Below are positions 6,901-15,605 of a DNA stretch of 28,683 nucleotides, one piece after another. Position 1 is the first letter of the stretch; every line of letters starts with the position of its first letter. Position numbers and translations under genes: made by a program. Origin of the DNA: an uncultured Porphyromonadaceae bacterium (lineage in GTDB: Bacteria; Bacteroidota; Bacteroidia; Bacteroidales; Muribaculaceae); the NCBI GenBank assembly GCA_900547825.1, contig URII01000030.1:1-28683 (forward strand), written 5' to 3'. A model generated the notes under the pieces. It worked only from the letters and a program-made list of their open reading frames with translations, was not told the origin of the DNA and did not search any database.

Positions 6901-9222
6901 AACGCCGAACGGAGGTTCCCAGCCGCCTACAAACAATTCGGCTTCGGACACACCTCCGAGACCATAGGTGTTACGGGCCTCAGCGCGGTATTTCACCGGA
7001 CCGTTGCCAGGAGTCTCATCAGTCCATGTGAGTGTGGAGCCGGGAGCGGGAGAAGTAAAGGTATACACCGGCAAGTTAGTATCGCCACGGAACAGGTTGA
7101 TGGCGGTTATCTCACCGAGCTGGCTGTCGCCGAGGGTCTTCACCGGCGCTGTTACAGTGACATCCACCTTGTCCGTAATTCCGTCACCTGAATAAGCCAA
7201 TGTTATGGACGCAGCCCCGGGTGCCATTGCCGAGCCAAGTTCCTCTATCCTCACATCGTCAATGGAAAAATAGCTCTGAGCCGCATCGGAATAAATGTAG
7301 AAAGCAGGATAATACACGCCATCGTCAGGCACTGTGAATAATATTTCCTGATGTGTGGAAGGCATTGCGATTATATTGGGGAAATCGGCAATCTCTATTG
7401 TAAGGTCTTCCACTTCCACACCCTTGCCAAGCAACACTTTCAGCTTTTCAACCACACCCTCGTAAGCCGAAGAATTATCAAACGAGAGACGGTAAACCGT
7501 TGCGCCTTTCAGCCTCACACCGGACAGAACAAGATAATCGTCGGCACCGTTGGACCAGCTGGCAGGATAACATGCGTTGGCCACTTTATCATCCCATGTG
7601 TGGTTATACATCCATGTCATACCATCCTCGTTATGGTCATGGATTATGAAATCGGAATTGAATACACTGTCGTAATTGAAATCGAAAATCACAGGCACAT
7701 CATAGTAACTGCCTACCCTCAATGAATTGGAGGTCAACGGCAACCCTTCGGCTCCACCGGGAATAAAAGGAGTGACGGTGTAAGAATAATCACCTATCAG
7801 CTGCGGCAACGTTTCGGTAAACTCAGTTCCGGAATATGAGGCGGCCGAAACCGTTCCGTCACTGCGGACTATACGGTAACTGACCTCATCAATGGGGCAC
7901 CATCCGCCATGCTGTCCTCCAGCCGGGGCGTTCCATGTAAGCACGGCATTATCACCCGAAACCTCAAACTGCAGATCAGTCACTGCCGCCGGTGCATCCT
8001 TGCCGGCATAAAATGTGCGCACTGCGGGGGATGAGGCCATGCCGCCCGACGATACGGTCACAGATACGGTATTCATCCCTTCCTCAAGCGTAATCGGAGT
8101 TTCAACCAATGCTCCGGGAGCACCATGGAGGGTGGCTGCCGAGTCATCCCCCACAACCACCGACGCATCCAGAGTGCCGCTCAATGCGGCACCTCCGTTG
8201 GTCACGGACGGCATAGTGAACGAAAGCGTTCCTGAAAGTGCGCCGGGGGCAGATGGCTCAAACGTAAGTCCCGACACCTTGGCAGGAGCCGAAGGATCGG
8301 ATGCTGACGATTTCACATACAGGCCCACAAACTCCTCATTGTCGGGAAATATACCTACAGTGGTAGCCGCGCCGGTGGTAAGGTCGAGTTTACACAGCCG
8401 CCCTTCACCGTTGGCCAATGCGGCAGCCCACCACATAGTGGCGGATGCGTTGTCGTACACAGCACTCTGGATATACATAGGACTAAGGCCTGTGGAGCCT
8501 ATTTCGCTAACTTCTGCGGTAACCGGATTGACAGAATACAGATTGCCGTCCGAAGCTACAGCATATATCATACCCTGCGCCATTGCAAAGGTCAGGAATG
8601 AGGGCATATCATTTACCGCACCGATAACTCCCACCGGCAACATGACTCCAGTGGAAAGGTCAATAGTGGCAAGCACATGATTGGCATTGTCATCCGAATA
8701 AGTCAGCGCATATGTAAGGCCGGTGGATTCATCATAGGTGAGTGCCAGCGGCAGTTTGGAATACCGGGGTTCATCAATATTTATCTCACTGAGAAGGTTA
8801 CCGGTAGCCGTGTCATAGCAGTTTATGGTTATTTCATACAGCACTGAATTCTGATCCATGAGACGTGACACTATATAATAATGTCCGTCGATCTCCACCC
8901 CAGTCAGCGCATCCGACACGGTGGAGAAGCACATTGCCGGATTAATGTCGGCTGACGAGAAACCGTAAACACCATAAGGGCGTTCGTCCATATTGGTCCA
9001 AGCGTCCTTCCATACCATAGTTCCATACAGCTGAGTTTCCTCACTCTGGGCAAACAGAGGAGCTTTTGACACAGGCTTATGCCCGGAAGCATTAGTTCTG
9101 GCTCTGTAAATTGACGCCGGATTCGTTCCACCCGAATCCAGCAGACCGGTAGATGCCGCGGCCATGAATAGACTGACCAATAGACATCCGATAAATGTTA
9201 ATTTTAACCTTTTCATAGACAC
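3985..9222 (-). CDS. Giant secreted fibronectin-III/choice-of-anchor-J protein with T9SS-like tail
   Basis: This 1745-aa protein has a hydrophobic signal segment at residues 5-24. Residues of about 45-305 form a propeller-like region with repeated blocks ('GNLYSVNPVTAEVSEIG' type). Next come several fibronectin-III-like modules containing LTWNAP or ITWEAP strands and GGAEGL/GGEGL ends, alternating with MAM/choice-of-anchor-J-like jelly-roll modules. Hallmarks of the latter are D561-D562-Y, D815-D816-W-L-L-S-P and D1515-D1516-W-L-I-S. The last 70 residues resemble a T9SS type A sorting domain ending GIYVVKAGSVVRKVQVR, which implies export across the outer membrane and surface anchoring or release. 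Gene 11080-15426 is a paralogue with the same layout. The ligand or substrate is unknown: it may be an adhesin or glycan-binding protein, and I see no catalytic domain. Confidence 0.82.
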   Translation of the reverse strand: MSMKRLKLTFIGCLLVSLFMAAASTGLLDSGGTNPASIYRARTNASGHKPVSKAPLFAQSEETQLYGTMVWKDAWTNMDERPYGVYGFSSADINPAMCFSTVSDALTGVEIDGHYYIVSRLMDQNSVLYEITINCYDTATGNLLSEINIDEPRYSKLPLALTYDESTGLTYALTYSDDNANHVLATIDLSTGVMLPVGVIGAVNDMPSFLTFAMAQGMIYAVASDGNLYSVNPVTAEVSEIGSTGLSPMYIQSAVYDNASATMWWAAALANGEGRLCKLDLTTGAATTVGIFPDNEEFVGLYVKSSASDPSAPAKVSGLTFEPSAPGALSGTLSFTMPSVTNGGAALSGTLDASVVVGDDSAATLHGAPGALVETPITLEEGMNTVSVTVSSGGMASSPAVRTFYAGKDAPAAVTDLQFEVSGDNAVLTWNAPAGGQHGGWCPIDEVSYRIVRSDGTVSAASYSGTEFTETLPQLIGDYSYTVTPFIPGGAEGLPLTSNSLRVGSYYDVPVIFDFNYDSVFNSDFIIHDHNEDGMTWMYNHTWDDKVANACYPASWSNGADDYLVLSGVRLKGATVYRLSFDNSSAYEGVVEKLKVLLGKGVEVEDLTIEIADFPNIIAMPSTHQEILFTVPDDGVYYPAFYIYSDAAQSYFSIDDVRIEELGSAMAPGAASITLAYSGDGITDKVDVTVTAPVKTLGDSQLGEITAINLFRGDTNLPVYTFTSPAPGSTLTWTDETPGNGPVKYRAEARNTYGLGGVSEAELFVGGWEPPFGVTFESPEEFSYFTVLNLNGDDKTWTLENGTAMYSYSLFETADDWLLSPNIRLRSDRVYEVVTTARTGMHKENLAITCGQGTDPAAQNTLLDLQGFCSEQPVLLSSWLKVPSAGLYNIGFHAYSPKNALYIYLDRLEVRDVASIDAPDEVSDLSVSGAADGSLAAVVRFNAPAVTCGGETLTSLQSVEIYRGDSAEPAKVFSNPAAGAPLEWTDSEARQGMAEYRVCAVNAAGRGLVSKASSFVGHDAPAAVNSLRAKGDADNANAVITWEAPSAGRNGGYVDPSTLTYTVSRTYNWETTVIASGLRELTFTDNVGAEGKQSARTYTVLPLSDGGEGLQADVAVALGTLRGFPLVENFASYIEDEWTNVISTNYNASWMVSPEQNGVTSVDSETGFVQFVKWNDAEDLSAGVLATPKLSMAAASRPYLTMWIRHDPAADARAHVRVGYRVNDNDMIELADLYVNAGAEGWTQYSWPLAVTASDFVSAEFHAENYDQNTRIFMDNIAIDDVYDHNLALDALTGPTVIDASGATYTAMVRNKGLLVSGDYDVTLLCNGEPVETKHASALEPRATESFEFVIGTPAAPDGGTERVYQARVDYQPDMKVSDNLSDELKATVLASTYPAVADLSASVADGEVTMTWGEPSVRWSPAVTDSFEDYEPFAISDLGPWTLYDGDGQMTYGIKYGLTFPDWYTPKAWQVWDPMRANLLGEDVAPRTGYMCLMSMGSDGQIPGSDIREEPRNDDWLISEEVAGGSMVTFWLKQPTNNYGGNEAVELLYSATGTEISDFTVLATIELESMAEWSRHIYTLPADARYFAIRHHQSFFGLWMDDITYSPVRTAIDLGIEGYNIYRDNELIGTSPTPAFVDAAPGLGVRRYAVATRFNLGEGPLSNVVEVDISNSGADMVTATGLPVITTAPGMVKVTCPTSAEVSIMTPDGRTLRSQQVTGHAAFRVIPGIYVVKAGSVVRKVQVR

Positions 9223-9258
9223 TTGTAAAATATTATGGTAAAACTAAAATATTAATCG

Positions 9259-9266
9259 TACTTTTG
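9259..9266 (+). promoter_or_regulatory. -7 element of the TPR-LuxR regulator gene
   Basis: TACTTTTG fits TAnnTTTG and predicts a start near 9272, about 70 nt before the ATG at 9341. No convincing -33 TTTG is seen at the right distance. The sequence TTTTGCAA occurs at 9262-9269 and again at 9276-9283. Confidence 0.4.
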
Positions 9267-9300
9267 CAATTGTCGTTTTGCAAAATAACTGTTTTATTCT

Positions 9301-9324
9301 CTATATCTTAAAATTATGATATAG
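9301..9324. promoter_or_regulatory. Inverted repeat in the divergent intergenic region
   Basis: CTATATC (9301-9307) and GATATAG (9318-9324) form a perfect 7-bp inverted repeat around a 10-nt AT-rich centre. It lies between the giant secreted protein gene (minus) and the TPR regulator gene (plus), in the latter's 5' leader. It could be a protein-binding site for the neighbouring regulator or an mRNA hairpin. There is no direct evidence for either. Confidence 0.3.
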
Positions 9325-9340
9325 ACAAATTATAGACACA

Positions 9341-10855
9341 ATGAGAAAATCCACTGTACAACAGATTATGATAGTTCTGATTTTCAACGCACTATCCATT
9401 CTCGCCGCAACAGCATCCGAGACTATTGCACCGGATTCCACTGCGAATCCGAAAGAATGGTTTGACGAAAACTACGGGCGTCTGAAACGCCTGCTTTATG
9501 AGGAAAAAGACTATACCGAATCTTATCGGCTCGGCAATAAACTTCTTGACCATGTAAAAAAACATGGTTTTCAACGGGAGGAAGCCATTGTGCTTGCCAC
9601 TCAGGGGTTGCTGTTCCATTTCATAGGTGATGAGGATGAAGCCATGCGCCACTACATCAAGGCACGGGAAAATTTTTCCGGCACGGAAAGTCGTGCCGAC
9701 AGTCTGCGAAACGAACTGAACATCTGCAACACCCTGTCAGCCCTTGGAAAGAAATCAGAAACCATCAACCGGCTTAAACTGATGGCTCAGGACACTACAG
9801 TGAGGGCTGACCATAATCTGTACTGCAACATACTCATGTCGCTCTATCATTTCACCACCGAGGACAAATATGCGTTTGACGCCAACAGAGAGGCCGAACT
9901 ATCAGGCAACGAGAACCTGAAAATAAAGACTCTCCAAAATCTCAGCGGAATATATTACCGGCAGGGGGACATCGGACGATCATTGGATATACAGAAACGG
10001 GTGTTCCGATACTTTTCGGAACGTAACGATCCGGATTTCATAGTTCCGCTTAGAGGTATAGTCGACATCTACGAACAAACGGGTACCCCTGACAGCGCGT
10101 TGGCATACATGCGCAGGCTCGTTGCCGCACAGGACACTTTCAGCCATATAGAAAGCCTCGCCACAATAAGCCGGATGAAAGCCCAGATAGACATATCGCA
10201 TCTTAAAGCCGACATGACACAAGCCGAACTGCGCGCATCGCTGGAACGGCGCAAAAGTCTTATTATAATAATACTGAGTGCAAGCGTCATTATGTTCGGA
10301 GCGTTAGTGTGGATATACCAGCGCCGCAAGGCCGCTTCAGAGAAAAAGCTCAGGGAGTCGGAAAACGAACGCCTTGCCATGAAACTGCGCCACGAACAGC
10401 TGCAAAACGAACACAACCAGAACACCATCGACACCCAGGAGCGGGCACTTGCGTCAAAAGCGCTCCTTCAGCTCAACAAAACGTCAATGCTTCAGGATCT
10501 TCTGATCCGCATCAACGAATTCACCGAGTCAGGTTCGTTACCCCGCAACCAGGCCAAAATACTCGAAAAAAAGATACGTGAACACCTCAACGGCGACCGT
10601 GACTGGGAAGACTTCACACTCCACTTCGAGCAGGTCAATCCCCGGTTTTTCTCTACGCTCAAAGAAAAATATCCGCTGCTCACGAATAAAGATCTGAAGC
10701 TGTGCGCCTACATAAAACTCGGCTTCTCCACAAAGCAGATAGCATCGATGCTCTCCGTATTGCCAGAATCCGTCAATACCACCCGCTACCGCCTGCGCCG
10801 AAAAATGCAACTTGATCCGGATGTAATGCTTGAGGATGTGCTCCGCGACATTTAG
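9341..10855 (+). CDS. Membrane-tethered TPR regulator with LuxR-like C-terminal HTH
   Basis: This 504-aa protein starts with a signal or anchor segment (residues 8-25). A periplasmic helical-repeat region of TPR type follows (about 35-285; for example GLLFHFIGDEDEAMRHYIKA and ALAYMRRLVAAQD). A single transmembrane helix lies at about 306-328, followed by a basic flank and a cytoplasmic coiled coil (about 330-390). The C-terminus (about 447-491) is a LuxR/GerE-like helix-turn-helix with LTNKDLKLCAYIKLGFSTKQ and the ITxRxVxxRL-like segment SVNTTRYRLRRKM. Bacteroidetes have many such one-component envelope-to-DNA regulators. It is divergent from one giant secreted protein gene and upstream of its paralogue, so it probably controls one or both. 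Confidence 0.8.
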   Translation: MRKSTVQQIMIVLIFNALSILAATASETIAPDSTANPKEWFDENYGRLKRLLYEEKDYTESYRLGNKLLDHVKKHGFQREEAIVLATQGLLFHFIGDEDEAMRHYIKARENFSGTESRADSLRNELNICNTLSALGKKSETINRLKLMAQDTTVRADHNLYCNILMSLYHFTTEDKYAFDANREAELSGNENLKIKTLQNLSGIYYRQGDIGRSLDIQKRVFRYFSERNDPDFIVPLRGIVDIYEQTGTPDSALAYMRRLVAAQDTFSHIESLATISRMKAQIDISHLKADMTQAELRASLERRKSLIIIILSASVIMFGALVWIYQRRKAASEKKLRESENERLAMKLRHEQLQNEHNQNTIDTQERALASKALLQLNKTSMLQDLLIRINEFTESGSLPRNQAKILEKKIREHLNGDRDWEDFTLHFEQVNPRFFSTLKEKYPLLTNKDLKLCAYIKLGFSTKQIASMLSVLPESVNTTRYRLRRKMQLDPDVMLEDVLRDI

Positions 10856-10918
10856 GCACTCTTCGGCCTATATCACACTTAACCTATGCTAAAAAATAGA
10901 TATGGTTTCCATATTATT

Positions 10919-10950
10919 ATTGGGAAAGTTAATAATTTTTTCAACCTTTG
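10919..10950 (+). promoter_or_regulatory. Weak promoter candidate before the second giant protein gene
   Basis: ATTG (10919-10922) and AACCTTTG (10943-10950) are 20 nt apart, the usual -33/-7 spacing, but the -7 has AA where TA is expected. If used, transcription starts near 10957 and the leader is about 120 nt long. A small palindrome, ATATGG-TTT-CCATAT, lies just upstream at 10900-10914. Confidence 0.35.
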
Positions 10951-11079
10951 CGATACAACTGTCGGGCGAATACATTTTTCACAGGACTGCCGGCAGCAAA
11001 CAATCACGGCGCGGAGGATGGTTAGCGGACTTCCCCATCGTCCCGATTCGTTAAACGAAGGAGGTCCCTATGATTATTT
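10951..11079 (+). other. Structured 5' leader with Shine-Dalgarno and minicistron
   Basis: This leader contains the palindrome CTGCCGGCAG (10987-10996) and a stem of GGAGGATGG (11013-11021) against CCATCGTCC (11035-11043) with one mismatch. It also holds the dyad TTCGTT-A-AACGAA (11047-11059) and a strong Shine-Dalgarno-like AAGGAGG ending at 11064. The nearest ATG after that motif (11070) opens a five-codon frame, MIIYV, that stops at 11085-11087 and overlaps the real start at 11080 in another frame. This looks like a site where translation could be controlled; the function is inferred. Confidence 0.35.
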
Positions 11080-14000
11080 ATGTGTAAACCAACATTACTT
11101 CTCGCAGCTGCGTTGCTGTTAGGGTCGGCGGTGTCACACGCCACACCGAAACTATGCGGCACAATTGTCCGGACAAACCCGTCGGCGCAGTGGTATCAGG
11201 GATCCGGGGTCTACGAACTCGCCGCTGACGCCTCAGGCACTTTCAACAAAATCTCCACAGCGCAATCCAGCATGTCGTCGGATTTAGGAGCCGTTGTGGT
11301 GGACAACACCCTCTACACATTCTATGCCAACGAAACGCCCTGGTTCTCAAACTACATAATCGAGGCGTTCGACTTCACCACTTTCGAAAGAAAGCCCATA
11401 ACGACAGCCGACTTAGGCAAAAACCGCACAGCATCGGCCATGGTACGTGACGAAGCCACCGGAACCACCTACGGATGTTTCTTCACATCCTCGTCAACAT
11501 TCTCATTCGGAACCATCGACCTTCCATCGTCTCCCGATGCAACCTACATGCCGACGGTAACACCGATAGCCGACGCTTCCGGACGCTGGAGCGCAATGGC
11601 AATAAACGCCGCCGGAGAAATCTATGCAATCGACGCGACCTCAGGCATGCTCCTGAAAGTGGACAAACCCACCGGCAACCCCACCGAGATCGGCAACACC
11701 GGCCTGACCACCTCGTTGCAGTCAGCTGCCGTAATTGACAAAGCCACCGGAAAGATGTACTATTCACACACCCAGACCTACAGCGATGTCAAGCTCTATG
11801 AAATAAACCTGACCACCGGGCAGGCAACATTAATGGCCGATTGGGAGAACAATCCCCAGGTGACATATCTTTACATACCGGCTTCCACTCCGACGCCTCC
11901 CGCAGGAATACCTTCAGCTGCGGTCAATCTCACCGCATCGTTCCCCGAAGGGGCGCTGACAGGCGAAGTAACATTCGACATTCCCACCACAACCTCGACA
12001 GGCGAAACCGGGCAGGGCGATATAACCTGGGATCTGAGCATCAACGGCACCCATTATACCGGCGGGACAGCCACCTATGGCGCCCACGTAACAGTGCCGG
12101 TAACTATGGAAGCCCGCGGGAATAAGATGTTCACCGTGACTCTCACAACCGATGCAGGCAGTTCCGAGGCTTCCGAAACATCAGTTTTCGCCGGCACAGG
12201 CACACCCTCTGCACCACAGAATGCAAAAGCGGTTCTGGAGGAGGGCGTAGTGACCGTGACATGGGATGCTGTGACAGGCACCTCCGACGGAGGTTATTTC
12301 AACGCCTCAAAACTCCGCTACAATGTGTGGCGCATCGACGGGGACAACCGGCGCCTTATCGGCGAATGGATCAACCGCACCTATGCCAAGGACAATATCG
12401 GTATACCCACCGACGATATAAACTACACGTATGCCATAGAAGCATTCTACACCAACGACGAAAGCCTGAAATCAGAAGAGTCGCTGACCAACACCATCAC
12501 AATCGGCTACCCTGTGCCGCCATATGAACAGGAGTTCAACACAGCCGCGGCAGTGGATGAATTCACCATCATAAACGCCAACGAGGATCCGTTCACTTGG
12601 CAATATTTCCGCGGACGCATGAGAATCCAGGTGACCGGAACCACCAATTATCCCATGGATGACTGGCTGATAACTCCAGGTTACCGCATGGAGAAAGGCA
12701 AAATGTATCCCGTGCAGGTGGATATGGAAGGCAACATAGGCTATGACGAGATTTTCGAGATAAAAGCCGGGCGCAACAACACGGTCGAAGCGATGGACCT
12801 AACCGTAGTGGCACCCACAATACTTCCAAACCGGACTGAAACCTATACAGGTTACATAATACCTAAGCAAACAGGAGCTCACTGGCTCGGAATACATGCC
12901 ATGTCGGACGAGCACTGTTTCTATATCTTCGCCGACAATATCCGCATTGGAGCAGGCACAAGCGCTGCTGTACCGGCTGCGGTGAGCGGACTTACGGCAA
13001 CGCCCGATTACTCCGGCGCCTCAAACTGCACCATTACGTTCACGCTTCCCACTCTCACAGCCGAGGGAAATCCGCTCAGCGGCATAAACTCGGTGAAGAT
13101 AATGCGCGACGGCGAGATAATATCCGACGGACCTCAGCAAACCTCTGAGATCACATTCGAGGACACAGATATCCCCACAGGCAACCACACATATACCGTT
13201 CTGGCCACCAACGACGAAGGCGACGGCATTGCTTCTTCGGTCAAAGTGTTCGTGGGGGTAGGCATTCCGGCAATCCCTACCGGCGCATCAGTAACGGAAA
13301 TAGAGGAGGGTATTGTCACCGTAACCTGGGACCCTGTGACCACCGACCAGGACGGCAATACACTGAATCCGGCCCTTGTCACCTATCAGGTATATGACGC
13401 GGGCACCGGCGAACTAATGGCCGACAACGTTACGGGAACCTCCGCAACATTTACCGGCACACAACCCGGCACACAGGTGTGGGGTGAATATATGGTATAT
13501 GCAATCACCACGGCAGGCCGCTCGATAACATCCAGCCGCACGGCTATGATACCCGTGGGCACACCTTATCCCATACCCTACGCCGAATCGTTCGCCAACG
13601 GCCGTGTAAGCAACATCTGCGGCCTGGCACAAGGCGACATGGGCGGGAAATGGGAAATAATGACCGACTGCGACATGTCAGGGCTTTCGGCATCGGACCA
13701 CGACAACGGCTTTGCCACCATGATAGGAGTCACACAGGGAAGCTCAGCCTCCATCTATTCCGGAAAGATCGATCTCCGCAACTCGGAGTCGCCCGTACTT
13801 ACTTTCCGCGCATTCAATCAAAACGCCAACGGTGATACCAGCCGCAACACCATAGAAGTGAAAATAGACGACGGAACCGGCTTCAAGCCTGTCAATCTCT
13901 ATTTAGTCAACAACATTGATCCGGACTCGGAAGGAAACGAGTGGATAAAAGGTATGCTCATGCTCAAAGCATACGCCGGAAAGGTGATATGCGTGGAATT

Positions 14001-15426
14001 CACAGCCGTGGAGGAGAACTTCACATGTACGATTCTCGATGATATCCGCATACATGAACTCTACACTCAGGATCTTGACCTGCGCTTGCTCAGCGCACCG
14101 GCATTTGTGGCACAGAACGAATCGTTCACAGTGAATGTGAATGTAGAGAACATCGGTGCAGAGCCGGCTGAAGGCTGGAGTGTGGAACTCTATGCCGACG
14201 GCAGCCAGATAGCATCCCGGCAAGGCCCAGAACTCAAGGCGAATGCCAAATGCGACATAGAATTCGACATGTCGCACTCGCCCATGCACAATGAGACGGT
14301 GGAATATACAGCCAAGATTGTATATCCGATCGACGAGAATCCCGACAACGACACTTCCAATGCCGTAAGCGTGACTCTCCGCAAAAACTATCTGCCTGTT
14401 CCTACCTCGCTTGCATACAGCACAACAGGCGGGGATGTAAACCTGTCATGGAACGAACCGGACATAACCACGGCTCTTCCGGCGGTCAAAGCCGATGATT
14501 TCGAAAGCTATGACGGATTCCTGACCGACAACATAGGCGACTGGACCTCAACAGATGTTGACGAGGGCATAATAGGCACTCTCGGATCAGGGCTTGACAT
14601 ACCCGGAATACCCGACGGTGTAGGACCGGCCGCATTCTTTACCCTTGATGTAGCCGGCGGAGGCGAAGAAGGCAAACTCGCCGCTCATTCCGGAACAAAA
14701 TATGCGGCCTCCATGTATCTGAAGGATTGCTCACAGGTGGACGACTGGTTGATATCGCCCGAATTATACGGAGGTGAACAGACCATAACATTCTTCGCCA
14801 AGAGCTACCATGCCTCCTATTGCGAGAACATCGAAGTGCTCGCATCGGACTCCGGCACTGCCACCGATGATTTTGAAAAGATAGCAGAGTTCAACAGCCT
14901 TACCACCGCATGGACCGAATTCTCGGTAACCCTGCCGGAAGGCTCCAGGCATTTCGCTATCCGCAACATTACCGAAAACGGCTTCATGCTGATGGTGGAT
15001 GACATATCGTTCATTCCCGCAGCCGAACCGGAGGCACTTGAAATAATAGGCTACAATGTCTATCTCGACGGAACGAAAGTAAACGACTCACCCGTCGACG
15101 GCCTGTACTACAGTCACAACCCGGGCGCTGAGACAAGCCGTAGATACACTGTGACCTGTGTATATGACAAGGGTGAATCAGGCGCTTCGAACATCGCCAC
15201 CCCGATATCGGGCATTTCCATAAATGACAATACGTCCGTAAACATCTATGCCCGCAAAGGCGAGATAGTGGTAAGCAATCCCGGAGGCGCTGATGTGGAA
15301 ATCGTCACCCCGTCAGGCATAGTCATCTATCAGGGAACCCCCGGACAGGACCTGCACATGCCGGTCAATGCCGGAATATATATAGTCAGAGCCGGCACCT
15401 CAACTGCCAAGCTGACAGTGAAATAA
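11080..15426 (+). CDS. Giant secreted fibronectin-III/choice-of-anchor-J protein with T9SS-like tail (paralogue)
   Basis: This 1448-aa protein begins at the only possible in-frame start (an in-frame stop lies at 11071). Residues 4-21 form a signal peptide. Residues of about 25-270 form a propeller-like region whose blocks match the paralogue ending at 9222 (EIGNTGLTTSLQSAAVIDKATGKMYY type). Fibronectin-III-like modules follow (VTVTWDAVTGTSDGGYF and VTVTWDPVTTDQDG types), with choice-of-anchor-J-like modules marked by DDWLITP (527-533) and DDWLISP (1221-1227). A CARDB-like segment (about residues 1010-1105) precedes the last of these. The last 70 residues form a T9SS-like sorting domain ending GIYIVRAGTSTAKLTVK. 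Likely surface-exposed or released; the ligand is unknown. It follows the TPR-LuxR regulator by 224 nt. Confidence 0.82.
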   Translation: MCKPTLLLAAALLLGSAVSHATPKLCGTIVRTNPSAQWYQGSGVYELAADASGTFNKISTAQSSMSSDLGAVVVDNTLYTFYANETPWFSNYIIEAFDFTTFERKPITTADLGKNRTASAMVRDEATGTTYGCFFTSSSTFSFGTIDLPSSPDATYMPTVTPIADASGRWSAMAINAAGEIYAIDATSGMLLKVDKPTGNPTEIGNTGLTTSLQSAAVIDKATGKMYYSHTQTYSDVKLYEINLTTGQATLMADWENNPQVTYLYIPASTPTPPAGIPSAAVNLTASFPEGALTGEVTFDIPTTTSTGETGQGDITWDLSINGTHYTGGTATYGAHVTVPVTMEARGNKMFTVTLTTDAGSSEASETSVFAGTGTPSAPQNAKAVLEEGVVTVTWDAVTGTSDGGYFNASKLRYNVWRIDGDNRRLIGEWINRTYAKDNIGIPTDDINYTYAIEAFYTNDESLKSEESLTNTITIGYPVPPYEQEFNTAAAVDEFTIINANEDPFTWQYFRGRMRIQVTGTTNYPMDDWLITPGYRMEKGKMYPVQVDMEGNIGYDEIFEIKAGRNNTVEAMDLTVVAPTILPNRTETYTGYIIPKQTGAHWLGIHAMSDEHCFYIFADNIRIGAGTSAAVPAAVSGLTATPDYSGASNCTITFTLPTLTAEGNPLSGINSVKIMRDGEIISDGPQQTSEITFEDTDIPTGNHTYTVLATNDEGDGIASSVKVFVGVGIPAIPTGASVTEIEEGIVTVTWDPVTTDQDGNTLNPALVTYQVYDAGTGELMADNVTGTSATFTGTQPGTQVWGEYMVYAITTAGRSITSSRTAMIPVGTPYPIPYAESFANGRVSNICGLAQGDMGGKWEIMTDCDMSGLSASDHDNGFATMIGVTQGSSASIYSGKIDLRNSESPVLTFRAFNQNANGDTSRNTIEVKIDDGTGFKPVNLYLVNNIDPDSEGNEWIKGMLMLKAYAGKVICVEFTAVEENFTCTILDDIRIHELYTQDLDLRLLSAPAFVAQNESFTVNVNVENIGAEPAEGWSVELYADGSQIASRQGPELKANAKCDIEFDMSHSPMHNETVEYTAKIVYPIDENPDNDTSNAVSVTLRKNYLPVPTSLAYSTTGGDVNLSWNEPDITTALPAVKADDFESYDGFLTDNIGDWTSTDVDEGIIGTLGSGLDIPGIPDGVGPAAFFTLDVAGGGEEGKLAAHSGTKYAASMYLKDCSQVDDWLISPELYGGEQTITFFAKSYHASYCENIEVLASDSGTATDDFEKIAEFNSLTTAWTEFSVTLPEGSRHFAIRNITENGFMLMVDDISFIPAAEPEALEIIGYNVYLDGTKVNDSPVDGLYYSHNPGAETSRRYTVTCVYDKGESGASNIATPISGISINDNTSVNIYARKGEIVVSNPGGADVEIVTPSGIVIYQGTPGQDLHMPVNAGIYIVRAGTSTAKLTVK

Positions 15427-15448
15427 CATTTAACTGATATCCTTTACC

Positions 15449-15483
15449 CGGAGGCTGCGCCCGTTACTGTGACGCAGCCTCCG
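15449..15483 (+). terminator. Stem-loop after the second giant protein gene
   Basis: CGGAGGCTGCG (15449-15459) pairs with CGCAGCCTCCG (15473-15483) around a 13-nt loop. The stem is very stable but no T-run follows, so it may need a termination factor or act mainly as a 3' stabiliser. Confidence 0.5.
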
Positions 15484-15549
15484 CCTGTCAGAATTCCGGC
15501 AATTCATTCTGTTTAGAAAATTAATCACTGACATTAAACGGCATTTTAT

Positions 15550-15557
15550 TACATTTG
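15550..15557 (+). promoter_or_regulatory. -7 element of the Crp/Fnr-family gene
   Basis: TACATTTG is a full match to TAnnTTTG and lies 48 nt before the ATG at 15606. The region 20 nt upstream (around 15526-15530) has no clear TTTG, so the -33 is weak or absent. Confidence 0.45.
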
Positions 15558-15605
15558 CAATTATAATTATGTTTATATAGAAATAAGCACACCTCATCAA
15601 ATGCC

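Noticed and set aside
8015..8680. A 221-codon plus-strand frame inside the giant secreted protein gene
   Set aside because: It is low-complexity Ser/Thr/Pro/Ala-rich translation, fully opposite a coherent multi-domain protein.
10886..11122. A 78-codon frame spanning the leader of the 1448-aa protein gene
   Set aside because: It has no recognisable pattern and overlaps the signal-peptide coding region of the real gene in another frame. The region reads better as an untranslated leader.
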